Positions 1-13,206 of a stretch of DNA of 64,000 nucleotides are shown here, piece by piece. The stretch is from Macrotrachela quadricornifera (lineage: Eukaryota; Rotifera; Eurotatoria; Philodinida; Philodinidae): the NCBI GenBank assembly GCA_022393335.1, contig JAJEKB010001326.1, positions 39,123 through 103,122 on the forward strand. Direction: 5' to 3'. Made by a program: the position numbers and the translations under genes. The notes beneath the pieces are model-generated. The model was not told the DNA's origin, ran no database searches, and saw only the letters and a program-made list of their open reading frames with translations. Position 1 is the first letter of the stretch. The number at the start of each line of letters is the position of its first letter.

Positions 1-2325
1 CTAGTGGTCCACCAACATCTACTCAGCCTAAACCTCAATTAAGTCGTGCGGAACGTCGTGCTATTCAAGTAATTCATTTTATAGATGATCTTTTTTTTTT
101 ATCTATAATTATTATTTATCTTTTAGGAAGCGCAAAGAGCTGCTAAACAACAAAAACAGAAACCGGGAACATCTGCTGCAAAACCCAATGAATCACAACA
201 AGTATTAACAACTGGAAAAAAACCATTGACTGATAATACTCCTACACTACCTGTGTTAACACTTCTATCATGTAAAATAATTTACCTTATCATACTTCAG
301 TTACATCATATTTTCAGAACAGAAATCATTGGTCCTATCCTCCGTTCACACACACACACACACCTATGTAGTATCTTCCAGAAACACATCTAGCAATTGA
401 TTATACTATTCAGATATGCAGGAAATGTTGCAGGAAGACAGAAAACTCTATGCTTTTTCCTCTCTCGAAATTGATAGATTGAGTAAAATGAGATGGAAGT
501 ACGAGATGAGATTAACAGTCTATGTTTCATTATGTTTTTTTTCATTTTAAGCATCTAATCGACCTCAATCCGACGCTGGTGACTCAACAATGTCAATTAC
601 TTCAAGAACAGTAAGAGCGCCCAGTAATACTACTGCTACTGCGAGCATACCTCCAAATCAATCACAACAAAAACAACAATCAAAGAAATCAAATGATGAA
701 CGTGTTACACTTTTTGCTCATCTTACAATTTATCCACGTAATCTCGAAAAACTTCCAATGATATCGTGAGAAAAATAAAAAAAATTGTTTTCCTGTGAAA
801 ATTTCCTTTTTTTTTAAATTAAATTTTAGTGAGTCAAAATTAGTACATCCAGCAATTATTAAATTAGGTTTACAATATGCAACAAGAGAAATAGTTGGAT
901 CGAATTTAAGATGTGTTGCTTTTCTTGTTGCTATTCAAAAAGTATTTAAATATTTTTTTTTTTCTTCGAAAAGAAGAAAAATCAAAATTTGTTTTTTTTT
1001 TTGTTAAATTCTAGATGCTGGAAGATTATGAAGGTCCAACAGGTTCAACTAATTTATCAACAGTTGATCCTGCTGATCTTAATTCAAGATTAAAAATAAA
1101 TATTAAGTAAATTATTATTATTTAAATTTTATTTAATTTAATAAAAAAAAATTCTCATTTTTTTTTTAGTTTTCTTACAAAATGTCGTCCAAATGCTGTA
1201 ACAATGGGTACAGCTATACGTTATTTAAAAACTCATATTGAACGTTTACCACGTGATATAACAAATGAAAAAGCCAAACAATTATTAAATGATGTTATGA
1301 TAAGTTTTTTACGAGAAAAAATTGAATTATCTGGTGTAGCTATTGCTGAAACATATGCTATTACAAAAATTACAAATGGAGATGTTATTCTTATATTTGG
1401 ATAGTATGTTGAATTAAAGAAAACTAAAAAGATTTTGTTTTGTTTATATTAAAAATAAAAAATATTTAGTTCATCATTAATTATGCGTATTTTGGAAACA
1501 GCCGTTCATCGTGGAATTAATTTTCGAGTTATTATTGTTGATTCTCGTCCACAACAATATGGTAAAATTTATATTGTTTATTCAAATATTTAATTACATA
1601 TATATATATATATATATATACATATAGGTTTAAAATCTGCTCGAAGATTATTAGCATTAAATGTTAAATGTACTTATGTACTTATTAATGCTGTACCATT
1701 TATTATTTCAGAAGTTTGTATAATTTTAATGAAGAAACAAAAAATAAAAAAAGAAATTTTTATATTATTAGGTAACGAAAGTATTATTAGGTGCACATGG
1801 TTTATTAGGTAATGGTTATGTTATGAGTCAAGTTGGTACAGCACAAATATCACTTATTGCTAAAACACATAATGTACCTGTACTTGTATGCTGTGAAACA
1901 TATAAATTCTGTGAACGTGTTCAAACTGATAGTTTTGTTTTTAATGAACTTGGTAAAATATGAATTTATTTATTTTCTTTTTACATATATTTTTTTTTAA
2001 TAATTTAGGTGATCCAAATGATTTAACTGCTGATCATCCATATCTTCGTACTGCTATGTCACAATCTTTATCAACAACAGAAACATCAAATTCAAAATTA
2101 AATATTCTTAATATGACTTATGATGTAACACCACCATCATTTATAAGTGCTGTTATTACTGAATTGGGTATATTACCATGTACATCTGTAGCTGTTGTTA
2201 TTCGTATGCAAAATAAACAATTAGATGATATATGTGGACAAGAACAACAATCAATAGGGACAACTACTAATACAACAACATCGAATATAAATGTTCATTC
2301 TAGTATATCAGAACCTGTTCAATAA
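1..2325 (+). CDS. EIF2B4: Translation initiation factor eIF2B, delta subunit (5' end outside the window)
   Basis: Regulatory subunit of the eIF2B decamer, the nucleotide-exchange factor that recycles eIF2-GDP in the cytosol and is the target of the integrated stress response. Exons by hand: <1..68, 127..271, 552..765, 830..941, 1015..1106, 1170..1403, 1470..1561, 1628..1713, 1772..1952, 2009..2325; all phases agree and about 512 residues are in view. The N-terminal part is Gln/Lys/Thr-rich and low complexity, as in animal eIF2B delta. The conserved C-terminal half follows, with [16 protein letters not shown], the Rossmann-like core containing [27 protein letters not shown], and [14 protein letters not shown]. 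This half is shared by the alpha, beta and delta subunits. The long disordered N-terminus and the order of motifs favour delta. The second intron in view (272-551) is long for this locus and carries a CA repeat. The start codon lies upstream of the window. Confidence 0.93.
347..363. repeat. (CA)n microsatellite in an EIF2B4 intron
   Basis: Short uninterrupted CA run inside the 280-bp intron between exons ending at 271 and starting at 552. No coding role is visible. Confidence 0.9.
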
Positions 2326-3015
2326 AAAAAAAACACAATACGATTTTTTTTTCAATATTTATTATTATTGTCTTTTTTTCTTTGCTTCCTTTTATCGAAG
2401 AAACAAGATTTGCCTTTTGTCATGGTGTTTTATTTCGATCAGAAAAGAAGACATATGACATTTCAGTCAATTGAAAACAAGAGAATTCCTATTTTTTTTT
2501 GGTAGCGATATTAAAAATTGCTTGTAGCATAGGATCTATTTCAATATATTCAATTTAATGATTCAAAAGAAAAGATGCATTGTAGCAAAAAATTTTGATT
2601 GGTGGTCGATAACCATCCGATAAATAATTGTTTTTATATTATGTATATGTCATAAAGAAAAACAAATGTATAAAGCAGATTAATGATTCATATATTTTAT
2701 CTATAGTTATAATACTCAATTATTTAAAACAATAAGATTCTATTTACAATCGAATGACTTCAATTCATATAGCGAATCACGATTTTTTTTCCTCATTTCT
2801 ATTACATACGTAGGAATATGTTTATGGTGCAAGAATTTCGAAATTATGAATTTGTTTATCTTTCATCATCTTTTTTTTTTGTGAATCCATACAAAAAAAT
2901 TTCTTAATATTTGTTTTTTGTCTTTATATATATATATGTATATACTTTTTATCAATATTCATACCATTTTTATTTTTAAAGATAAGCATTTTTATCTGAA
3001 TAAAAAAAAAACTAA
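2326..3015. other. Intergenic region EIF2B4 to DUSP11 (690 bp)
   Basis: AT-rich spacer between two genes on the same strand. The first part must hold the EIF2B4 3' UTR and the last part the DUSP11 promoter and leader. There is a short alternating TA tract near 2926-2944. I see no ORF, RNA gene or clear regulatory motif. Confidence 0.6.
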
Positions 3016-4528
3016 ATGGCTGATTTTCAATATCAACAACCTCAACGATATCGAATAACTAATAAACAACGTGAAGAAGAAAAAAAACGAAAATCAGGTT
3101 CATCTGGTGGTATTCCTGATCGGTAAAGATAAAAATTCTAAATTTATATTTATTAAAATTTTTTTATTTATTATAGATGGCTTGATTATTTAGGTGTTAA
3201 TTCATGGATTGAAAATACACGTTTTATTGCATTCAAATGTCCATTAAAACCAGTTTGTTATTTATAAAAAAAAATAATATTTTTTGTTTCAATATGTATT
3301 ATTAAATTTAAAGGAAATGCAAAAACATTTAAATGATGAACGACGTTTTACATTAGGTGATCTTGTTGAACGACTCGATGATAAAGGAAAAGAACTTGGT
3401 TTAATTATTGATTTAACAAATACTGATCGATATTATAAACAATCTGTAAGATTTATTATTATTTTAAATAAATAAAAAAAAAATTTCTTTTTTTTTTTTA
3501 ATAGGATATTAATGATGCACAAATAGAATATTATAAACTAATGACACCTGGTCATCATCAAATACCAAGTGAAAAATGTTATCAAGATTTTTCTAATACT
3601 GTACGAGATTTTCTTGAAAGAAATAAAAATAATGGTAAAATAATGAAATTTTATTTTAATATATTGTTTTATTTCTTTTAATTAGATAAATTAATTGGTG
3701 TTCATTGTACACATGGTCTTAATCGAACAGGTTATTTAATTGTAAGGTAGAAGAATAAAATAAAAAAAAAGAAATTTTGTTTTTTTAAATTTAAATTTTT
3801 TTTATATAATATATTCTTAGATATATGATCGAACAAATGAATTTTGAATCAAGTGAAGCTTTAGAAGGTATAAAAAAAATACATCTTTTTTATTTTTTTT
3901 ATTAAAAAAATAAAATTTTAGCATTTAATCGTGCTCGTGGTCATTCAATGGAAAAATATACAGAAGATTTACTTAAACGTAAACCTCTTTCGTATGTTAA
4001 AAATAAAGATAAATTTTATTATTATTAGTATTCGTTTATATTTATTTTTAATTTAGTACAAATACACAAGAAAATGCTTCTTTATTAAATTCAGCTTCAT
4101 CATCGGGATTAATTAATACTAATGAAGATCAAAAACAATGGCCAACATTATATTCTTCTATAGAAAATATGTCATTAAATGAACGACCTACAAAACAACA
4201 ACAACAACAACAAAAATCTCAACAAATTCCTAGTTCATTATCAATGCAAAATTATAATAATCAAATTGAACAAGTACAACAATTACGTTCAATAAGTTCA
4301 GCAAGTAATCGTTATGAAAAAAATTCATTAAAAACTCAAGATTCTGAACGTCCATTATATCATCAACAAAATCTTCCTAATAATAATCATTATCGACAAA
4401 TATCAGTAGCACCTCGTATTTTAAATTCATCCTATAATGATAATCAACAATCAATTCAATCATCATCAGCTTATTTTGGTTCCGGTAGTAATGTTGGTCG
4501 TGGTCGACCAATGACAGGTGATCGTTAA
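3016..4528 (+). CDS. DUSP11: DUSP11/PIR1-type RNA 5'-phosphatase
   Basis: Cysteine phosphatase of the mRNA-capping triphosphatase branch. DUSP11 proteins remove gamma and beta phosphates from RNA 5' ends in the nucleus. Exons 3016..3122, 3177..3252, 3314..3445, 3505..3634, 3686..3746, 3821..3867, 3922..3991, 4057..4528 encode 364 residues. The start is the ATG in a short AAA context, giving MADFQYQQPQRY. The catalytic P-loop HCTHGLNRTGY (around residues 155-165) is split from the upstream strand by an intron. The sequence before it (WLDYLGVNSWI, FIAFKCPLK, GLIIDLTNTDRYY) matches the DUSP11/capping-enzyme fold. About 157 C-terminal residues form one exon rich in Gln, Ser and Asn, including a run of seven Gln; they look disordered and are probably lineage-specific. 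No guanylyltransferase domain follows, so this is not the bifunctional capping enzyme. Confidence 0.9.
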
Positions 4529-4829
4529 ATTGTTGTCAGATTATTTCTTGTTGTTTTCTTTTTTTTCTTGTTTCTTTCATTTGATATGAAATCAAAAATA
4601 AAAACCNNNNNNNNNNGTCGACATTTATATTATTAAAACCAATACAATCTTATGCATAGAGTAAGATAGTATTTTTTTTCATCGTCTCGATCAAATAAAA
4701 GAATATCTTCGTTTGTCACAAGGTAAACATTCTGTTCTTTCTTTCGGATGTGAACAAATGATTAATCCTTAACAAACGTTTGTTGTCATCTTTGTTAGTA
4801 TACATTTTGTATTGTAAAATACAATAGTT
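4529..4829. other. DUSP11 3' region with an assembly gap (ten N at 4607-4616)
   Basis: After the DUSP11 stop the DNA is T-rich and contains an AATAAA-like polyadenylation signal close to 4597. Ten N follow at 4607-4616, a standard-length placeholder whose true size is unknown. The remainder leads into the Ly6-like gene. Anything lost in the gap cannot be judged. Confidence 0.7.
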
Positions 4830-5339
4830 ATGGTTTTTTTGTTCATCATTGTGATTGTGACGCAAATAATCGTAATCAATAGTCAATTTGGTGGTTTTGG
4901 TCAAACTCCATTACAATGTTGGCGTTGTGATTCATTAAAATCTGATCAAGAAAGATTTGCTGAATCACGTAAATTTGCATGTCTTCGTCATTTTGATTTT
5001 ACTCAACATTCAGCTGAACCATGTGATGGTAAATGTTGGATGTCATATGAAGTTATTGAACCAAAAACAAAAGCTGAACGAGAAAAAGCTATTCGAATGG
5101 TTGATGAAATACCTGATACAGATCGACGTTGTTTTACAAGTGATGATTTAACAAAAGCTAGTATGATTGGATTAAATGCTGCTAATGGATGTCGTGATGT
5201 TAAAATGAGAGAAAAAGTAAAAAAATTTTGTTTTTGTGACACTGATTTTTGTAATGGATCTTTATTAACAAATCGATTATCGTTTATTTTATTTATATGG
5301 ATTTTAATTCTTCTTTTATTTCATTCTTTTAGAAGTTGA
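4830..5339 (+). CDS. Ly6/three-finger-like GPI-anchored surface protein
   Basis: Single-exon ORF of 169 residues. Residues 1-18 are a hydrophobic signal peptide. The mature part begins near the LQCWRC motif (Cys30 and Cys33), the usual opening of Ly6/uPAR domains. It ends with CFCDTDFCNG, the classic Cys-x-Cys...CN closing motif. About ten cysteines lie between these ends. The last 20 residues are hydrophobic and follow a short polar stretch with small residues, as expected for a GPI-attachment signal. The protein is therefore probably an outer-surface, GPI-linked small domain. The Lys/Glu-rich loop around residues 75-95 is longer than in most Ly6 proteins. The ligand is unknown. Family assignment rests on the end motifs and topology, not on an overall match. 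Confidence 0.72.
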   Translation: MVFLFIIVIVTQIIVINSQFGGFGQTPLQCWRCDSLKSDQERFAESRKFACLRHFDFTQHSAEPCDGKCWMSYEVIEPKTKAEREKAIRMVDEIPDTDRRCFTSDDLTKASMIGLNAANGCRDVKMREKVKKFCFCDTDFCNGSLLTNRLSFILFIWILILLLFHSFRS

Positions 5340-6115
5340 CTTTTCGTTTATGATAATATAAGTGACATTCAAATACTTTCTTTTTTTTTTATCTTTTAAT
5401 TTATTAAGATTTACTATATGTTGATTATATTCTGAAAAGAATTTAGATAAAGACACATGAATGCAGAAAATGAAAAACTGATTGAGATATATTCTTTGCC
5501 GTGAACAAAACAATGAATTAAAATCTGAAATCAAACGAAAATTTTTATTTCTAAATGATTCCATAGATAATAACATCATAAGGAATCTGATATCGATTTT
5601 ACAAATACTCGATGTAAAACAAGGATTTCACTCACCAAGGATGCGTTAATACATCCCTATACGAATTCTCTAGATAACAATAATGATTTTGTTGCAAGAC
5701 TTAGAAGCGATTGAAAATAAATTTATTGTATAAATAATTAACATATTATTTGTATAACAAGTGATTCAAAAGTTTCGATATGAATAATAATAATATGCAT
5801 ATGTCATACAAAAATCGTTTCTGATCGTTATGACTGGCAGTTTCGAAGTATAATATTTTCCACTGATTATTGAGTAACTCAAGAATATAAATAGTAATAG
5901 AGTTGCAGTTTTTACCAATTGATAAAGAACTTTCGATTCGGCAGAGTTCTGAATGAGATGAAAAGAGTGTTCAATAGTATTGACTGACATGATTTCCTTG
6001 TTCTATCATCTCGACACCCCTCCTTCTGTTATCGTATGGATAGATTGATTTTTGTATTTTTATCTTTATACTATTCATATAAATCCTACTTATTTTTTTG
6101 TAGAGCTGTTAAAAC

Positions 6116-6343
6116 TCTCTCTCACAAAACGATTTAATTAATAAAATTACACGGAATGAAATCAATTTTTCAAAAGATCACCAAATCATATCATTGAATT
6201 TCATTTAGATTCACTTCAAATTTATGAAACTACGCTAGGATTGAAATTTCTTATTTCTTTTAATCGATTTTAATACCATATCTAATGCGCTAAAAGACAG
6301 GCTTTGTAGTCGTCCTACATTTTCTGTATTTTGTGAGAGAGTA
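6116..6343. repeat. Possible small inverted-repeat element
   Basis: The sequence CTCTCTCACAAAA near 6118-6130 recurs as its reverse complement near 6331-6343, bounding about 230 bp of AT-rich DNA. The inner flanks do not pair further and no clear target-site duplication is visible. It resembles a MITE but could be chance. Confidence 0.3.
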
Positions 6344-9300
6344 AAGATGTTTTCTAAATGAAATGTTTTTCAAACAGAAAAAGTACACATATTTCTGTAC
6401 ATATTATCATTCGTTTCTGCAATAAAATCAATGTTAGCAATGATATTGTAATATTGATGAATAATAATAGTAAAAGAAGTAAAGTTACTAATTATGAATA
6501 ATCCAAAATTATACAAGACTTAATTAATATACAAAAGAAATGTCATGAAGCATATGCTAAATAATCAGAACAATAATAAATGATACAGAAGGCTGCAGGT
6601 GGCCTAATAATTAATTTTATTTAAAAAAGATCTTTTTCTTATCGTTCATTTATATTTATGTATATATATATATATGTTTATGTAGTTTTTATATGTGTTA
6701 CATGTCATTGACTAAAAAAAACCTAGATAATATAAGTTATCAAAGGGATAATTAGAGCACTTATGAACTGAATTATGTTGAAAGATGCTGAGATGCTTAT
6801 AGAGTTTGGAAGGTCGGATAGAAATTGAGATTATAATTAGGGCGAGAGTGATGCTATTTAATTCGATTTTTTCAATCAAAACAAACGTATTTTCGAGAAT
6901 AACAATTTTGTATAGGAATAGCTCAAATATTTTTAGGATCAAGGAATCCGTATCTAGATATGTTTTGTCGAAATTTTTTTAATTTTATTTTTTTGGTCAG
7001 CAAAGATACCCAAAAAAAACTGAATTCAATTCATGTTTTGTAATTTATAGTTAATAGTCAGCTTCTGTTAATTCTAGTCTTATAAACAAAGATTCTTGCG
7101 TAACTGAAATTTAGTTAATTAATTACTACTTAGCTTAATTAGTATTCGACTTAATTAGTGATAATTAGATTAGTACTAATTAAATTCGATACTATCTGGT
7201 TTATTACTAGCTATTCACGAATCACACAGTACTCGCCACCTAAAATTCCAGTCAAAGGGAGTCTTCCTGCTCTAAATCATATAACTTGGACCAAATTTAT
7301 TTGATAAAATATGAATATCTAAGGGAGCTCGAAACTCGGAATTTACATGCCGAGCTCATGTTTTTCAATCAACAAAAACCTATTTCAAAATAATAGATGA
7401 ACTATATAAGAGTCGACTGATTCATGCGAAATTAGCTTCCATCGACCGAAAAATTCGAACTCAAAAAGTTCGACAAATTATCCGTTGATTCAGATCTTTC
7501 GATCCCAAAATGTTCGAGCAAATTTTATATATAATCTTTATTCGTGAAAAATACTGCTGCCTTCATTAAAAATACCTAATTGAATTCATATGATTATCAT
7601 GCGTATCTTTAACCTCCATTTCTATCTTATTTCTCAACTTCCTGAGTACTACTATTAAGCTTCAGCAGTAAAAGATATCGACCTAGTGCTAAAGTGCGAG
7701 AACTTCAAAATTCGCATTTGTTGATTTGGAGATTGTTCATATAATTGAATGAAAGAGTTTTTGTATACATTTCCGCTATGTTCCTATTTTATATTTTTTT
7801 TTCAGATAGATATTAGTCAAAAATTGTTAATCAATCAACCAGAGATCGTTATTTCATTAGAAACCATTTTTTCAAATGAAATTCTGTTGCTTTCTAATTT
7901 ATTTGACAACGTCCAATGTAACCTTATTCTGATCATGGCGAGACACTGTAGTATTTGGTAAGCCTCTTAAAAAACTTCTCACTGGAAAAAATTGTCTTAT
8001 ATTTTGTAGAAATCTTATAAACATGCTGTTTTTAAAATTCTACATTTTTCTTTATTCTCTGGGTGAATCGCTACGAAAATTGACCTAAGACGGCATGGTA
8101 CTATTATTGCCATGTAGTTTTTATCTATAAACTCGGAACTTCTAATGTATTTGATTAGTTTTTATAAAAATCTAGAATTTACTGGATATCTCTTTCATAG
8201 CCTGATGCAATTTGACACATTTTTTCAAATTTTTGTGCTTTATGATAAAATTCACTAGAATTTTTTATATATTCGTTGCTAGTTCCTAAACAAAATTTGT
8301 AATACACTGCCGAAAATGATAAACATTTATTATGATCAAGATATTTTGTCGAAAGAGTACTCGAAATTTGAAACGATCTCAAAGTCCAATGTTTCACAAA
8401 ATCAGTGCTATGTTTTATTGTTTAAAATTCAACAGAAAATACAACAAGAAACAGAGAAGCAGAACATTCTTTCGATGAAAGAATTCAACGATGATACCAA
8501 AAGACATTCTTTTAAGGATCACATAGACGAAGTATCTAGACCGCATATTTCATCAGATAAAACTTGCATTTCTTTATCTGAAAGAAAAGTAGGGCAACCC
8601 ACGAGATGGGAACTTTGTTCTATTTCAACCCATGGGATATTTAAAAGAAATTCAGCCCATCCATTTGACGCTTTAATTTCAGAGAATATAAACCGATAAC
8701 AGAACTCAAAATTAGCCTTTTTTTTAAAACTATTACATTTTCTGAAACTTTACAAGAGTACTATAAATTTATAATATTGCAGTAGTTATTTAATTCCTGT
8801 GCCATGGAGAGCAGAGATTATCATCAGGGCCGGTTATCTGATGCCCTCTACTGCAGGCAAGGTGCTTTTTGTTCATAAAAGGCATTTGCAAGTGCTTACT
8901 ATATATAAGCGTGAATTTTTTCAAGATATGTGCCATTTATATAATTCTATCATCTAGTGATGATTTCATGTTTTCTATCGATTTTATTAGACCTTTCAGG
9001 TACGACACTCATTCTGATTCCTCATTGCTCATTGTGCACTGTTGCGATTTCGAAAAGATTCTACATCATTTATCACTTCAGAAGTTCGTTTAGCAAATAA
9101 GAAAAAATAAATCTCAATCTATTGCTATAAAATGGCACTATTTTCACTCTTTTACAGTCGAATCTTTAGTAGTTTTCTTATCATAAAAAAATCAAAACAC
9201 ATGCAAAAATCAGATTACAACTGCATAAAAAAGCATCATTTTAATAGGTATCAAACAGATTTATTGAAGATTTTTATACATGATTAGCTTTCTTTTGAAA

Positions 9301-9402
9301 TAATGTAAACATGGTGTGGATACTAAATAAAAAAATAATCAGAATTTTATATTAGGTCGTGAACCCATCACATATTCGATTCCAGTGTAAATGTTAACAG
9401 AT

Positions 9403-9435
9403 CGTCCTGCTCTGTCTTGATGAGAGGACAGGACG
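9403..9435. repeat. Hairpin-forming inverted repeat
   Basis: CGTCCTG at 9403-9409 pairs with CAGGACG at 9429-9435. The inner bases CTCT and AGAG extend the stem after a 2-nt bulge. It is isolated in non-coding DNA and its role is unknown. Confidence 0.5.
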
Positions 9436-10837
9436 AAGATATTTTTAATGAGTTAGAATAGAGCGAAAAGAGTGTTCTGTGACGGTTTCTGATGGATAAA
9501 TAGACTGAAATGTCTCCTACCCATGTACGCAGGGTGAAATTTGGTGGCTATTGTGACCGAAGAGACATACAATTTTTGTTAGAATTCGCTCATATTCATA
9601 TCATCTAATTTGAGTAATCGAAAAATGCGTGTAAATAGAATTAATTATGTAGAAAAAATGCTTTAGAAATGGTGGTTTTGCGCTTATTTTCAGACCAGAG
9701 AAAGAATTAGACTGAGTTTTGCTCATTCGAAATTGACATTTGAAAAATTAAGTCAGGTTCGATTTGACTCTAGTAGTTTTAGTTCTACTAAATCAGGAGT
9801 AAACGATACGCAAAAGCTTGACTCTCGAACGATTAGATCATAATATTAGAGTTAATATTGACGTAAAGTAATACTATCCTTTTTAGCATTAATACTGATC
9901 TCATAGGACTACAAACATTTGTCCATTGTAATACAGAAAACGCAAAAATTTAAACTGTACTGAACAGAAGTGATTCATCTTCATAAATATAATTAATAGG
10001 TTTATCATGAAGAAAAAAGAGATTGATATACTGAGGTTGAAATAAAAGTATAAAATAATCAATCAAAGTTTGTTTCAGCATTCTCAATCTCATCATATTT
10101 TTACAAACTAAATGATAGTTCAGTCAATCAGTTTTCTTCGAATATTTGATTATGTTCGATTTTTTTCTCAAAATTAACTTTCCTTTAGTTCATTTGCGCT
10201 CTCTTTTTCAAATTACTGAATCGAGAAAATAAAGTAAAAAAATGAAGTTTATTAAAAGAAAATGTATCTCTCGAACTACAGTAACTACCAAAGTCGAGCT
10301 TATATAGATTAGTAGGAAATATCTGTCATAATCTTCTCGTCATCCGTTTGAAAGATTTCGAAAATGCAATACTTTTAAAGAAAGATTAGTTGTAAATTCT
10401 TCTATAGACTTACATCACCTAAAGTTCTTTATCAATTATCTTGAGCTAACTGTATTTTTGAGTTATTAAAAAAATAATGGATAATATTATATTGTAAGAC
10501 AGATAGCAGTTTACTTCATAAAAACGAAAATTTTATACAATTAAAAAATGACATAATCGGGAATGAATATTTATTTTTAATAAATTTTTATTTCTTTCTT
10601 GAGAAAGGCATCGATATAAGCACACAAACACATACATACATGTAACATAACTATGACTTTATTAAGTTTCTTGATTGTTATACACCGGTTATATATATAT
10701 ATACACACAATGGAGAAGAATAAATAAAACAAAATTATTAATATCACTGTTTAACAAAACAAAAATATATTCATATTGCTTCATATAATCGTAAAATAAT
10801 GTTTTTCATATATAACCTTTCATTTATTTTTTTAAAT

Positions 10838-13206
10838 TTATTTATCGTCGTATCGTTGTAGTTCACCTGATGTTGGATTATAATGACCAACAAGATAAAA
10901 ATCGGTATTCTTTCGATTTTTTCCATAATCAGTTTTTTTTACATAATCGTCATACGATCCATAAATAGTACCTTTATATCTTATAGTTGCTATAGGATTT
11001 TCATCAATATGCGTACTCTCATATAGCGCACCCTTTATATACGAAAAAAAAAAAATTTATAGTTAAAAAAAATAAAACAAGAAAATATTTCTAGACTTAC
11101 AGGCAAATCATTTTCATGAATACCTATTGAAGTTTCTTGTGGACTATAATACCATTTTAATCTGACCAAATCTTTTTGAGTTGATTTATTATGATAAAAT
11201 TTAAGCACCTTACCAATGTATGATAATGATTGATCAATACCATGAAGTATAATACAATCACCAATACGAAGAGTTTTTTTATTATCATGAGAATATATTG
11301 TCGAATTACGAGTATTTAAAGTCCATTGAGGAATTGAAGATGAAGAAAATTTTTTATCTTTTTTTTCTTTTTTAATAGACGAATTTGTCTTAACAGATGT
11401 AGTTGATGATATACGTCGAGTTGTTCGACATGTAGTATTAGATAATATAGATGGAATTTGTGATGATGATACACGCCATTCATCTAAATTAATACCTTAA
11501 GAAAAAAACAAAATAAAAGAAAATTTAAATTCAATTATTGATTGAAATAGATAACATATGAAAATAATCATATAATTTTAAAATACCTTTAACATCATAA
11601 TCATCAGGTAATAAACGTATCTCATTAAGTTTAATTAATCCAGTATCACCATCATCAAATAATAAATTTATCATAGATGATTCATTATATTCTAATGGTA
11701 AATCTTTAATAATTGCTGGATGAAGACCACGTAAACTTGTACTCCAAAAAGCACAAACGCGTAAACCATTTGATAGATTATTAAAATTTGTTGGTATAAT
11801 TACTAAACATGCTAAACGACATAAGTCATATATTGGTATTAAATAAGTTTGTCTTTCATGTTTTAATCGTACAAGTAATAAATCATCATAATTATCAATT
11901 AATTGTATAGTAGCTTCATATAAAAGACCATTATTTGGTACAAGTATTTCAAGATTTGATTTAATATCATCAAATTTTAAATACGAACATATTGGTTTTT
12001 GAACAGATTTTTTTCCTAATAAAAATTTTTTTATATCTGACATTAAAATATGACATTTTAAATGATTTGTTCCATTTAATAATATATTCTTTTCCATTTT
12101 TAATATATTTAATATTGATAATAAAAATTGTATAAATCGTTTTTTAATATTTAATTTATAATTAAAATAAAGACGTTTTCGAAATTTTTTATATTGAAAT
12201 TTTTGATAAAGTTCTTTTATTAATAAATAACATTGTTGTATTAATAAATCATAATTTTTTAATGTTAATTTATTATTATTATTATTATTTGATAATATTT
12301 TATTCTGACGTGTATCAATTTTACAAGCTATTTCAGCTAATTGTTCAAGTGCATCAATAGTAAAAAAATTTTCTTGAGTTTTTATTTGATTTTGTTGATT
12401 AATTAAATCATTATATAAATTAAATATATAACGAATAAATATTCCTTGAGATTGATTAGAATATTTTGATATATAAGATTTTTTTCCATGTTTAAAAGAT
12501 TTTTTATAATGTATTATTTGATGAATATATTTATCAGAAAAATGTTTAGTTTTTTTCTTTGTAAATATACTATAAATTTGTTTATATGATAATGTTAAAA
12601 ATTCATATGTTGGTGATTGAAATGATGATGATAAAAGATGTTCAATAGAAAAATTTGATAATTGTTGTTTATTTGTTTTAAATGATGATTTAGATTTTTG
12701 AAAAAAATTTCTTGGTTTATTATTAGATATAATTACTGATGATTCTTGTTTTGAATATGATGTTATACAATCCATTAAATCCATTGATTCATTTTTAATG
12801 TTTGATAATGGCGGTGATGATAAAGAATATTTATTTGATAATGAAAGATCAACTGGTTGATATTCAGTGTCAGATAAATCTAATAAGAATAAAATAAAAT
12901 ACATACTATACATTAAAATACAACTAACCAGTACAAACTGACGAAGGTGTCATAGAAATTGGCGGTGATAATAGTTTATTTGTTGTCGATAATAATTCTG
13001 AAGAATAGTTAGTATTTAAACAACTTCCTACGTAAATAAATAGAAGAGGGAAAAACAGAAATGAAAAAAAGTATAATTTATTATTGTTGTTTTTTTTTTT
13101 TCTTCAATAAAATCGTACCTGATACTGATGTCTCTAGAGGCAATAATTGCTGAAACTGTGGTATCATAATGTTGAGTAAAGATGAAGATGAATTGACGGC
13201 TTTCAT
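10838..13206 (-). CDS. Short BAHCC1/TNRC18/winged-eye homologue (Tudor-like plus BAH domain)
   Basis: Probable nuclear chromatin reader. In the family the BAH domain of BAHCC1 binds trimethyl-H3K27 and recruits corepressors. Exons on the minus strand: 13206..13119, 13027..12929, 12879..11587, 11495..11101, 11032..10838, 689 residues. Residues about 370-493 match the Tudor-like module of BAHCC1/TNRC18, with LVPNNGLLYEAT, CAFWSTSLRGLHPAI, LLFDDGDTGLIKL and IRLLPDDYDVK. Residues about 570-689 form the BAH domain, with RIGDCIILHG, YIGKVLKFY, VRLKWYYSPQET, ALYESTHIDENP and FYLVGHYNPTSGEL. Vertebrate relatives exceed 2500 residues, so this copy keeps little beyond the C-terminal reader module. The 300 residues before it are Lys/Asn/Ser-rich without a known domain. 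The start used is the first ATG of the 5'-most exon found; more upstream exons cannot be excluded. Confidence 0.82.

Larger units (their letters stand above)
5340..10837. other. Gene-poor region of 5.5 kb
   Basis: No conserved protein or RNA gene could be recognised. ORFs of 60-127 codons occur (the longest at 8316-8699, +), but they show no family motif, no convincing splice partners and the base composition of the surroundings. Small structures seen are a possible short terminal-inverted-repeat element at about 6116-6343, a TTAATTAG-rich stretch near 7115-7190 and an 11-bp-stem hairpin at 9403-9435. Parts near 7300-7520 and 9350-9620 are less AT-rich than the rest and could be remnants of old mobile elements, but I could not identify them. 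Confidence 0.5.

Noticed and set aside
8316..8699. 127-codon ORF on the plus strand in the gene-poor region
   Set aside because: No recognisable domain, no acceptor or donor partners that extend it, and composition like its surroundings. It may be chance or a remnant.
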